Positions 14,287 through 24,269 of a stretch of 64,000 nt of DNA are shown here, in pieces (within the stretch, counting starts at the first letter, position 1; each line of letters begins with the position of its first letter). The notes beneath the pieces were generated by a model. That model made no database searches and was not told the origin of the DNA. It saw only the letters and a program-made list of their open reading frames with translations. Position numbers and translations under genes: made by a program. Source of the DNA: Rotaria socialis (Eukaryota > Rotifera > Eurotatoria > Philodinida > Philodinidae); NCBI GenBank assembly GCA_905331475.1, contig CAJNYU010001910.1:124001-188000 (forward strand). Reading direction: 5' to 3'.

Positions 14287-16780
14287 TTATTTCATTGGTG
14301 TAGTTGCTTGTTCTTTATTATTGTCACCTTTCATACTTCGTTGTATATTTTCAAGAATACGTGTTGTTTCATCATCATCATCATTATCAGCAGCTGTAGC
14401 ATGTGCAGTAGTTGAATCAATATGACGATTATTAGTATCACTATTACCATTTTGTTTAGAACTTGATGATGAATGTACAGGTGATCGAGAATCATGTCGA
14501 TGATGTCGTCGAGATGAGGATGTTCGAGATCGAGAACGACGATGACGACGTGATGAACCAGAACTATATTAGAGAAAATTGCTTTTACTACTGATCCTGC
14601 ATTGATTATGTGAAAAACGTGTATAGTTATTCAAGCCTAACAGATAGATATGATCTTAGATTATGTGATAGTCATTGAAAAGAAAATAAACAGCCTCGAC
14701 GTTATCATATCATTCAAGTTGAAAAACACAATAATTCAACTATTTGTCCTTGATTAGACTTCCAGTTAATCGTACATTCCACAATCGATCAATTTCTCAT
14801 TCTATATATGCTAGAAACTTTTGTTTTCAACAAATTATTGGTTTGAGAACAACTAAAAAATGAAGTTCACTGATTATCGCTTGGGATAATATGAAAGAAT
14901 TGTGACTATTTTTTTATTATAAATTACCGTGATCGAGATCGTTTTTGGCGACGTCTATCTCGGGAACGTGATCGTGATGATCGATGGCTACGTGAATGTT
15001 TTGATGAACGATGTCCTGATCTGTAGAAATAAAAACAAGATTCTTGATTTCTGATAGATTTATTAAATTTAACCTTGATCGTGATCGTCGTCGATCTTTA
15101 TCTCGACTAGAAATTCGTCTTGATTGACTATCACTACGACTGTGATGTGATGAACGACGATCTCGATTGTAGTGATCAGTTGCATCACGATCATTTCTCG
15201 ATGATGGCGAACTGAAAATAAATCAATAGAGAAATTTTGATGATAACTATTGTATAATCTACCTTCGACGCATTTTTCTTTCCATTTCACGTTTTTCACT
15301 AAGTTCACTTACACGTTTTTTTAAATCATCTAATTTTTCACGTATTTGTATGAAGCCCAAATGTAATTTTCCACCGAAATGATCAGCCAAACGACGATCA
15401 TTATCATGAATTCCTAAAAAGGCTGAACATACTTCACAAACACGTAATTTTTGTTGTTGATATGTTGATGCTGGCATTGTAGCTCGAAATTCTTGTTCAC
15501 CATCAGATTTTGCTTTTCTTAATTCCTCAACTTCGTCTAATAGTTTCATTGATTCATCAACTAAACCTTGTGCACCCAATTCTTCAGCTCTAGCTAATTT
15601 CGTACCGATTTGTTCACCTAACTCATGAATAGTATTCATCTAAATAAAAACGATTATTTATCTTAGTAGTTTATAATTCATTTAATAAAAAGTCTAATGA
15701 GAATCCAATCTAACTTACTTTTCGTGCAGCTTCTTCACCTAATTCTTCTTGTGTTTCACGAAGTTTTCGTTTTGCATGTTCAGTTTTTCGATCAGCTTCA
15801 GCAACAAATTGATTTAATACTTGTAATGCCTAGAATATACATAGAAGTAAAATAATAATTGTTTTTATCTAAGAAGTCGAAAAAAAAAACTTTAATCTTA
15901 CATCAAGTTCATAATCTAGGCTATGTTTTGTTGCTGCTGCTCGTTCATAATCAGCACGTAAAGCATATTCATGTACTTTTGCACATTCACCTAAATCAAC
16001 TCTCTAAGAAGAAAATTTTATTAAACAATTATATGAAACCAATTCACCGTTCCAGATAGAATTTCATGTGGACAACAATTTAATAGAAATGGTCGACATA
16101 CACGACGATCTTCAAAGGACATGCTGGATTTTGTTACGCCTAAAATTGAATAAAATTTTATTTTATTCTAAATTTAAAAATGAAAATGAAAATATTGAAT
16201 TTATCAATCTAAATTCTCACTCTCATTGTACTTACCTAGACTCCTCGGATTTTCGATACGTACCCTCTAGTTTTTATCATCCAGAGGAGTCACTTTCTCG
16301 TTTCATATACTCACAATATTTATTTTGTAGCTGCTTCAAGTAAGACTTACAAAGTCCAACATGGACAAATTCATCGTGACATTGGCTAAAAACATAGCGT
16401 TCAGAAACACTGAGAGAGAGATAATGAAGGAAAAGAGTTTTGTTTATCAGGGATTAAATGTTTAATCAACGATAGATAAGGAGAGAAAACTAGAAGAAAA
16501 AAAATAACACTCACGAGTTCGCCCAATGTTAAACATAGTAGGTAATCACAATCAATGAAAAGTGGACTCTCTGTGCCTTAAATGAAGAGAAACAGGGCGC
16601 TACTATTAAAGAACACAAAATTAAAAGATATGAGAATGTATTCTCTCCAAAGAATTAAAATTAATTTTTTCTTCATTCAATAAAAAAAACACCTTTTTTG
16701 TCAAGTAATCTAATTAACATACCATTATCAGATCCCATCAATTGATCTAACATAGCTCGAATTTGATCGCGAGCAGTCAT
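14287..16780 (-). CDS. LUC7L: LUC7-like U1 snRNP splicing factor, eight exons
   Basis: Nuclear pre-mRNA splicing factor of the LUC7 family, a U1 snRNP-associated protein that helps choose 5' splice sites. About 415 aa over eight exons, the first at 16780-16723 and the last ending at 14287. Landmarks in order: MTARDQIRAMLDQLMG start; first zinc finger with VCRPFLLNCCPHEIL and LGECAKVHEYALRADYE; coiled coil (LNQFVAEADRKTEHAKRKL); second zinc finger MPASTYQQQKLRVCEVCSAF followed by HDNDRRLADHFGGKLHLG; then three exons of an RS domain rich in SR/RS dipeptides, ending in a low-complexity Asp/Asn tail. It is closer to LUC7L/LUC7L2 than to LUC7L3. Intron 1 (16140-16722) is far longer than the others and contains exon-like stretches (see findings). 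The start ATG at 16780-16778 is conserved. Confidence 0.93.
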
Positions 16781-17679
16781 TATCGTCTATTAATCGATGA
16801 CGACAAGTACAACAATCTGAAATTTGAAAAAAACAAGTTCGAAATGTCATCGATATTGTGATGTAGCAGGTGGCGCTTCATCTATGAACATATACATGCA
16901 CAATGTCTGCTATGTATGTCTTCCGTATCGTAAAGCGATACCTGCTTATTTTTTATTGTTTGAAAACACCATGACTATGTTTCTTTGTTGAAACATATGG
17001 TGGAGGTTTAACAAACGATACTGAAACTCATGAATTTTGATTTAATTACCAGAATCAGTGGCAAATATGTAAGCAACAAACAATTCTTGAAAACAAATTT
17101 AACCTTTTCTAAAATCATGTGTAGATGTCACTATTTACTTCCTTTGATCCTAAAGTTTCTTTTCTCATTTGACAAAAAGCTGTGAATAAAAATTCGAGTT
17201 TCGACTCGAATATCATCTAGTTGAATGATGCTTCTCATCTGAATACACGTGCATGTTGAAAACCAGTGTTGAAGAAAGATGCGGCGGTTAGAACGATTAA
17301 AAGATTTCTGTTGCTATTTTACCAAAATAAAGGATTCAACCCAATATTATCGAAGCACATTTGCTTTTCAAATAATAATAAAAATGAAGTTAGTCAAATT
17401 TCTGAAGGTAATAAATTTTCAACTGATTAAGACGATCGCTTACACTACAAGTACAGTTACTGTTACTGAACCTTCAAACCATGACTGCCAAGTGCTGATT
17501 TTCAAATGTGGTATATCAGATTTCAAATGGGGTACATCGTTGGGGTACTCAATTTTGTTTTCTAAATGGAAAGAATTCGTTTGGAAAAACTATCTGAAAT
17601 ACCTTTTCTCTTAAAAAACAACATAATTTTACACTGTTCTCTATTAGATTTCGAGTTTATTGAGTATTTTTTCACAATA
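16781..17679. other. Intergenic, nothing recognised
   Basis: AT-rich spacer upstream of the LUC7-like gene. It probably includes its promoter, but I can identify no specific site. Confidence 0.5.
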
Positions 17680-17682
17680 GAA

Positions 17683-18010
17683 NACTGGGTATCGAGATGA
17701 ATACCCAGATAGGATATCCAGTTGGATGGATATCTACGTATCCTCAGAGCTGAGGAATTTGAGTGCATTTGGTGTAACGAGATGGGTATTGGAAATGGAT
17801 ACCCTATCGTAGGAATACGTGTCTTTATAATTATAAATAAGGAAACATGATGCTACCCATGTCCTCAAAATCGCCAAAAAATCGATGATTTTACCGCGGG
17901 ATATTAGGGCGATTAATCGTGAAATGTTATCACGATATAGTCGTTCAAAATGCCGATTTTTACCGATACTTTTTCGATTCTTAACAAAAATCGCGATTAA
18001 TATATAATAT
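17683..18010. repeat. Palindromic-word cluster (GGGTATCC / GGATATCC, then AATCG/CGATT)
   Basis: From 17683 (where one base is N) to about 17815 the sequence is built from variants of GGGTATC, GATACCC and GGATATCC in alternating orientation. From about 17880 to 18005 the recurring words are AAAATCG, CGATTTT and AATCGCGATTAATCG. Such blocks can form many small hairpins. Function is unknown, and the class may be a degenerate non-autonomous transposon. Confidence 0.5.
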
Positions 18011-18085
18011 CCTTATCATCATAAACCAATCACGGTAGGCTTTATGAAAACTTTTATAGTTTAATAATATTGTTTGATACAAGAT

Positions 18086-18279
18086 TAGGGGTATAACAGA
18101 TCGGCTTTAGTTCTGATTTGATGATCTGTCTAAACAGATCTGATCTGATCAAAAGAAGTGTCTGAAAAGACCAGAGGAAATTTTTGAACGAATATATGGA
18201 TCCGATCTGATCTGATCTTTTCGAACAGCTCTTTCGCTCATATGATCTATACCTGGATCTGAGAGCTGTCGTACCCCTA
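18086..18279. mobile_element. hAT-like MITE, 194 bp
   Basis: Terminal inverted repeats begin TAGGGGTATAACAG on the left and, read from the right end inwards, TAGGGGTACGACAG. The element is flanked by an exact 8-bp duplication TACAAGAT (18078-18085 and 18280-18287). Eight-base target duplications and YAGGGGT ends are typical of the hAT superfamily. The interior is filled with GATCTGATC words and has no ORF. Confidence 0.8.
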
Positions 18280-18501
18280 TACAAGATATATCCAGATACT
18301 TTATTGAGATAATTATTTTCAACGATACAACAAATCCATGGATGTCACATAAGAAATTCCAAAAAATAACTCACAATAACTTAATACACAGTAAAAATAA
18401 CATATTTTTTTACTAAGCAAAGAGGAAATATCATAAATAGTCTTTTTTTTTGTTCTTTATTGTATTTAATAATTATTATTATTATCTAATTTTCACATAA
18501 A

Positions 18502-19004
18502 ACAATGTTGATTACATATTGTTCTATTGATATAATTCATGCTACATCTTCTGTTGCCCCGTATAATCAACTTCTGACATCGCCGAAGTTGACATGGTTT
18601 GATTGGTAAAATCTGTAGAAATTATTGAAACAATGAGCTATATATTTAAGAAATGATAATGGATTACTTGTGTTTGTTGATTGCGACGTTTACTTAAAAT
18701 TGAATCGTGTATTGGGGGCCAAACAAAAGACATTTCATCAGGAGAATAATTGAATTTTCGTTTCACAGCGGCTAAAATAAGTGAAAGAAGGTGTTGTCTA
18801 TTATGGTTGATAATTGTACTTATACTTGCCATAAATAGATTTTATACGCGGCTCTTCGTCAGCTTTCTTCACATCGATATTCTGAAAATCTTGTTTGTCT
18901 GTGAACAAAATATCTATTAACTTTAAAGCGTATTTGACTGCATTTTGTTTATTGTCAGGTACGGACAATAGTTCTACTTCAGAGCTATCATTTCTGACAA
19001 ATGT
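18502..19004 (-). CDS. BEN-domain-like protein, C-terminal part
   Basis: Three minus-strand exons can be joined: 19004-18830, 18771-18668 and one from 18612. The first two give a stretch with ALKLIDILFTDKQDF and VKRKFNYSPDEMSFVWPPI that resembles the BEN fold (helical DNA- or chromatin-binding module, pattern LLD-LF-then-basic helices). The 5' part is not identified beyond an acceptor at 19005. The first intron only keeps frame if its donor is GC (GCAAGT at 18829-18824), a known minor class. In the last exon the spliced frame gives a basic tail ending at 18502, whereas another frame gives a neater ending DYTGQQKM at about 18543, so the C-terminus is uncertain. The domain call is based on pattern only. 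Confidence 0.4.
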
Positions 19005-19255
19005 CTAAAAAAAAGAACAAATAAGGTAGCAAATTACTTTTACCTCAAATGAAAAGATAAAAAATAAAACTATGAGATGACAAATAATGAATATAATAAG
19101 CTTCTGGTAGACGAAAAAACTGCATCGAATGCATCGTGAAATAAGAGAACTTATACAACAGCGAAGAGAAAAAAATAATCGAGAATAATCTTTATTCTTT
19201 GTTAACTAACGTTTAAGAATGTTTTGGGCAATGTACTTATATTAGGTGGACGGAC

Positions 19256-19314
19256 GAGAATGGGTGTGGATGTACGTATTTGATGAAATGAACACCCACA
19301 TCTACACACCCTGC
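19256..19314. repeat. Hairpin with telomere-like GTGGGTGTGG arms (copy 1)
   Basis: The left arm GGGTGTGGATG and the right arm CACCCACATCTACACACCC face each other around a short AT-rich loop that includes TGATGAAATGAA. Two related copies lie at 20285-20342 and 23081-23157. Confidence 0.6.
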
Positions 19315-20284
19315 TCAAAAGTATGTACGTTTTCGCAGACTATATATAAACTAAATCAGTCATATGGAGCGCAAGCATAGTTTAATCATGACCTTGAGTG
19401 TTAATGGGCTGGTCGTGGTTGATATAGGGGTGTTTTGTTCAAATGCACAACATATGAATTGATTGACACCGGAAAAAATGAAAAATTTCGTCAAAAATGC
19501 GACAATATCGACAAATGTGATGCTAGGGGCGAGTTTTTCTTCCATAAGTCTGTCAAAACTGAACCGTTTTTCAAAACCTATTTATATTCTGAAGGAAAAG
19601 ATCACGGGGCACCTTTCAAGAATAAAAACTCAATTTCGGTTTGCTTTCGAAAAATCAGATTTTTTCTGGGGCGGCCCCTAAATCCACACTCACATTCTTC
19701 CTTTATCTATCAACTGGCACCCTACAATCTTGACCCAGGATCCATTCGAACCTCTAAAAATGCTTCAGTGATAACAAGATAGTAGTATCTGTCACCGAAT
19801 TCGTTTCATGATGAAGAAACTCCGATAACACAAGCATGGGGGGATCCAACAAGACACAGTCCAGTTACTGTATACAAAGAAATGTATACCTGGGATGGGT
19901 CTCTAGTGGTTACTTCACACTCACACCGCGGGAGTGAAAGTCATTCATTTACATGGAGAAAAGTCATTTTTAGTTCTTAGGCATTTTGCGTGTTGCCTCA
20001 CGAGAACCCATACCATATTTCTCATCAGAACAAGTATATACAAATGCGTTCTTTTAACTTAAGCAAGTATAAGCCTCTGGCCCTATCGGTCCTAACGGGA
20101 TTTTTATCAAGCATATAAAGTGGCCAGATTATCAAAATTAAGCATTAAAAGAAAAGAAAGAAAAAGACAAAGATACAATGTGAAAGGAATTGAACAGAGG
20201 CCTGGTAGAAACATTTTGGATACTCAACGAAGAAGAGATATTCTTGTGCATCCAGCCGAACCATTGACCAGAAAACGTTCCCAA

Positions 20285-20342
20285 GTGTGAAGTTGTGGGT
20301 GTTGATATTGATTAATAAACACCCACACCCACACGCTTCCCG
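20285..20342. repeat. Hairpin with telomere-like arms (copy 2)
   Basis: The arm TGTGGGTGTT pairs with ACACCCACACCCACAC across a TGATTAATAA loop. Same family as the copy at 19256. Confidence 0.6.
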
Positions 20343-20753
20343 TCCCCACTTACGCGTGTAGTTACTCTAGGAAAAAAAGAGAAATTTCATCAAAGTATTT
20401 CGAGTAAGTAGCTGTTCTATTTTGCCACGAATTCTTCAGGGTGTAAATGAGAGCTGTGTCTTAAAAATGACTCTCTTCATCACTCTCAAGAGAGAATATT
20501 CCATCTCATGAGGGAAGTGAATAATGTCAAAATTGCATCATTTTCATAGGTCACTGTGAAGCAAAAAATGATATTAAATATCAATGCCAAAGTATAGCTT
20601 TTTAACTGCCAAGTCAGTTCGTGCGTGCAATATTAAATTTCTCTATCGCATAGATTGAGCCATAGATTAGATTAAAAGTGCGTCATGAAAAAAGAGGAAG
20701 AAGTTGGCATATAAATTCGAAGGAGTAATAAGCGAGAAGACACTGTGGAACCA

Positions 20754-22947
20754 ATGTCGTCATCGTTCTTTCTCCGTTTCGCACTTCTTTTTGCTATCGC
20801 CATTAACACTTTCGCTGCACCTGTAGCACGACAACGTCGTCAATTTAATGGCTTTATGAACAATCTAAATTTCGGTCGACAAGGTGCAGGAGCATTTGAT
20901 AGAGCTTGGGAGGCTGCTAACACAGGAAAGGTATTTCTATTGAATAGTGTGGTAGATACAGATTTGCCAACTAATGATTTTAACCTTCTCACTGGATAGT
21001 TTACTGTATTTATTCTATCTTGTTAAGCCCCCTCCCCCTAAAAAATCGATCATAGTCTAGGAACGTTCAAATTGCATGAAACGTACAGGGTATGCTGGGT
21101 CTGGTACTGAGAGGCTATGGTTAAATTTTCAGTTCTCTATCATGATGTTTGAGTGAGATAAGGAGTTGACAAGGGTAAAAAATAGTCGATTTGGCCACCC
21201 AAATTTCTCTGTCCAGATTCGTGCTACACCTTTAGTTTTTGTTTGAAAGCACATGTCCGAATGCAGGGCACCACAGAGTCCTTTTTTTAATTCTTACTTT
21301 TTTCAGCGGAAAGCAGGAATAACAAGTTCAATGGCTTGACAACCCCTAAAAACGTTGTTTTTTCTATAAAGATGCTTTGTTATATAGGAATAAAGAAACG
21401 TGTTTTAAAAAAGGGCTCTGTGGTGCCCTGTATACTGACACGCTCTTTCCAACAAAAACATTTAAATACATTGCATGGACCTGGACTGAGAAATTTGGGT
21501 TGCGCGTTCGAGTTATTGCAAACAGAGAGAAAATGGAAAACGTTTTTGATTTTTCAAAAACCAGCTGGTTTGTTTAATAGGGGTGCCGCAAATCTGTGAA
21601 AATTTTGGTCAAAAGGAGGTATCAGGAAAAACTTTTTATAAGGCATGAAAGAGCAGAACTCGGACTATCTTCCCATGTATCTATCGCAATTTAGATGATG
21701 CTGACGAAAGTGACTTTTTCGAAGGGAGGGGGCTTAAAAAAACTTCACACATCTCTTTTGGTATCTTTTTTAGCACAAGAATCATGTGTGTTCCTTTTGA
21801 GAAATGAAAACATAAGTCTTGCAACATAATATTTTGTGTGTCGGTGTTAATTTGTCTAACGAGATTGTATAGAGAGATCAAATTATTGATTTTAATAATT
21901 AAAACTAGCTGATATTACCGATTCATTTATTATTAACATTTATATTTTGTGGAACTCACATTTATTTTTGAAGAAAATGGTGAGTTTAAGTTTTAAGACG
22001 ACATTTTTGCAGCTTCAGCCCCCCACTGGCGCCTATTACAGTCATACCCATTAGGAATATATCCCCGCCTACCCCCTCAGTATCCACTGCAAATATCAGC
22101 AACCCATTGCAGACATTAGCAATACCATTACAGGCACTAGAAACATCATTACAGACATAGCAACCAGTATTTGACTGTATTACAGACACTAGCAACCCAT
22201 TAAGACTTCAGTAACCTATATTTGGTTGCATTACAGACATTAATAACCAATCTATAGCACCATTAAAGTCTAACAGAGTTTTTCCCTTCACATTTTGTAT
22301 ATCAGTTCATTTATACGAACCGGTTGTCTTGTAAAACAACTAAAGTGAGCAATAGATTTCACACTTTGTGTATTATCCATTAGTAGAGTTAGGCTAAAAG
22401 TCATATATGAGTTCCACATTTTAGCCCCACAGGGGCTGCGCTAACAGGCTTTTCTCTATTCCATTGAAAAGAATCACCAAGACGCTTTTATGATTATATA
22501 GGCTAACACAGGCTTTAGTATCGATCGTATTCCTCCTCGAAATCTGGATAATTTTCATATTGGCGGTCAAGCGAGTGGGGGCATACCTTTAATTTACAAC
22601 GGGCCTAAAAGTCCGTCGCTTGGTCTTGGTGGAGCAATATCGGGTGCTACCGGTGTTAATGGAGTAAGTTGCTTAATAGGCTATAGTTTAGATTACATGA
22701 ACATTCTTCAGGGCATGGGATACCGACAAGGACCTGACTTTGGACTTGGCGTGGGATTCAAATATCCTCTTAGTTCAAATGGCGCATATTTGGGCTTAGG
22801 TGGCGGTACTTCATTCGTAAGAACATCTCGCATTCATTTGTTTTTTCTCATGATGTTTTTCTATTCATTATGTAGGGATCGAGCTATTCAAAGCCTAACT
22901 GGGGAGTTGGTGCCGGGATCAATATTCCATTTCGTCGCAAGAAATAG
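20754..22947 (+). CDS. Secreted glycine-rich protein, attacin-like in style
   Basis: Four exons, 20754-20930, 22502-22663, 22712-22816 and 22876-22947, encode 171 aa. The N-terminus MSSSFFLRFALLFAIAINTF is a clear signal peptide. It is followed by a basic site (ARQRRQ) that could be cleaved by a furin-like protease. The mature part is Gly-rich, with repeated G-x-G blocks (LGLGGAISGATGVNG; FGLGVGFKYPL; LGLGGG) and a C-terminus WGVGAGINIPF then RRKK. This layout recalls attacin/diptericin-type antimicrobial proteins, but homology is not shown. A cuticle or matrix role is equally possible. Intron 1 is 1,571 bp, unusually long here, and is bounded by an 11-bp exact direct repeat (see findings). 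Confidence 0.72.
21023..21745. repeat. Foldback element inside an intron
   Basis: Inverted-repeat arms: AAGCCCCCTCCC at 21026 pairs with GGGAGGGGGCTT near 21724. CAGGGCACCACAGAG (about 21263-21278) pairs with CTCTGTGGTGCCCTG (about 21417-21431), and CCCAAATTTCTC matches in both arms. About 720 bp, no ORF. It lies in intron 1 of the Gly-rich secreted protein gene. Confidence 0.65.
22085..22255. repeat. Degenerate short tandem repeat (ATTACAGACATTAGCAACC-like)
   Basis: About seven imperfect units of 20-28 bp with the core ATTACAGACA(C/T)TAGCAACC. It lies within the same intron as the foldback element. Confidence 0.6.
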
Positions 22948-23080
22948 ATGAATTTTTCTTCTTTTTTACTTCCTGATTTTGATCAATTCTTTATTACTGC
23001 CAATTGTGCCTAATAATTTGAAATAAAAAGATATTATTATCATTTATCATTCAGAGTATCGTGTTTAGTAGTGAAGGGTG

Positions 23081-23157
23081 TGGGTGTGGGTAAGGGGAGT
23101 CTCTGTGAATGAAATGCACAAAATAACACTCATACCCACACACCTTCACCCACACCC
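23081..23157. repeat. Hairpin with TGTGGG-type arms (copy 3)
   Basis: The arm GGGTGTGGGTGTGGGT pairs with ACCCACACACC and CACCCACACCC across a loop containing GAATGAAATG. This is the best match to a TGTGGG telomere-like repeat among the three copies. Confidence 0.65.
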
Positions 23158-23749
23158 TCAAGATGATGATAGTTGTTATTCATATATTGCTATTCATTGA
23201 ACCTCTTGTTCATATCATCAATCATTGATCCTTGCTCAGTAACTATACGAATGCTTCTTTGCTATTAACTAAAATTATTTTCAACGATAAGAAACGAATT
23301 ATTCAGCATCGTAAAATCCAGAGAAGATTTTCTTTTACATAACCAAATATCCCATTTTTCTACTTTATTTTATAACAAATTCAATGTTTATGATTTCAAA
23401 TAAACAGTGAAATAACTATTGATGAACATTTCATATGCAATAGAACTTGAATAAAAAATCAAGGAATGAAAGTGTTGACGCGATTCTATTTTTTAAGATC
23501 CACCTGATGATTGATCTTCATTGATAAAAACCGACAAAATTTCTATCTAGTGATGCCTATGCTTTCAAGATATCATCATTTGCAAACTCTAAAACCATCC
23601 ACAAAGATGATTCTCATCAGTCATAACAGATTTCTTCATAGTAAATTTCATTATTAGCAAAGACACAGGTCTATGATTGAAATGAATTCTTGATAATGTT
23701 GAAAGGTGAATGTGAGTGACTCTTCTTCAAACTTGCCCAGGATATTCAA

Positions 23750-23870
23750 TCCTGCCTGTGGATCTGATCGGAACTGACCGGATACGACATCGGATTGCTC
23801 CGGATTCCGACGATTTTCCGTAAAAAATCGACCGGATCACACCAGTTTTACGCCGAAATCTTTGCGGCCG
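23750..23870. repeat. CCGGATC-word cluster
   Basis: Locally GC-richer block made of CGGAT, ATCCG, GATCGG and CCGGATC variants in both orientations. It resembles blocks at 26155-26460 and 27480-27720. No ORF. Confidence 0.5.
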
Positions 23871-23949
23871 TGTTAGGAATTTAGTTATTCTCCCTTCTTG
23901 TTTATTGGAGATCGATAACTAACTTAACAACAACACAAACAGCATGTTG

Positions 23950-23990
23950 TATGCGCACACACACACATATATATATATATATGTGTATGT
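23950..23990. repeat. (CA)n/(TA)n microsatellite
   Basis: Compound dinucleotide repeat, CACACACA followed by TATATATA. A (TA)-rich tract follows near 24010-24040. Confidence 0.8.
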
Positions 23991-24269
23991 ATCTCCTCCG
24001 TTGAGAAGACAAGATATATATTTATACATTTATATATATGACCATAGATGTGAGAGGTGACTAAATAGAAGAAAAAAGGAATGACATGATAATATGTGAG
24101 GTCAGGCCCGTAACAGTCGCCCCCCCCCTCCCGTAAGAAGATGTGCGTCCGCACACATAGTTCAAAAAAACAAGCAAACATGCTAACAAAAACTATGACG
24201 ATAAGCTATATATCTTTCATAAAAAAAACACAACAACAACGAACAAGCAAAGGAGAAAAAAAATAATAG

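Larger units (their letters stand above)
19005..20753. other. Intergenic with two TGTGGG-type hairpins
   Basis: No convincing exon. It holds hairpins at about 19256-19314 and 20285-20342, listed separately. The remainder shows only chance frames. Confidence 0.5.

Noticed and set aside
16068-16343. 91-codon frame on the + strand
   Set aside because: Antisense to exon 2 and intron 1 of the LUC7-like gene.
19360-19782. Overlapping frames on both strands
   Set aside because: No homology, no splice sites in register; likely repeat-derived sequence.
22085-22255. CRISPR-like spaced repeats
   Set aside because: Units are degenerate, spacers are not uniform, and the context is a eukaryotic intron.
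23924-24181. Frame with His/Cys/Tyr-rich sequence on the minus strand
   Set aside because: Generated by the CA/TA microsatellite.
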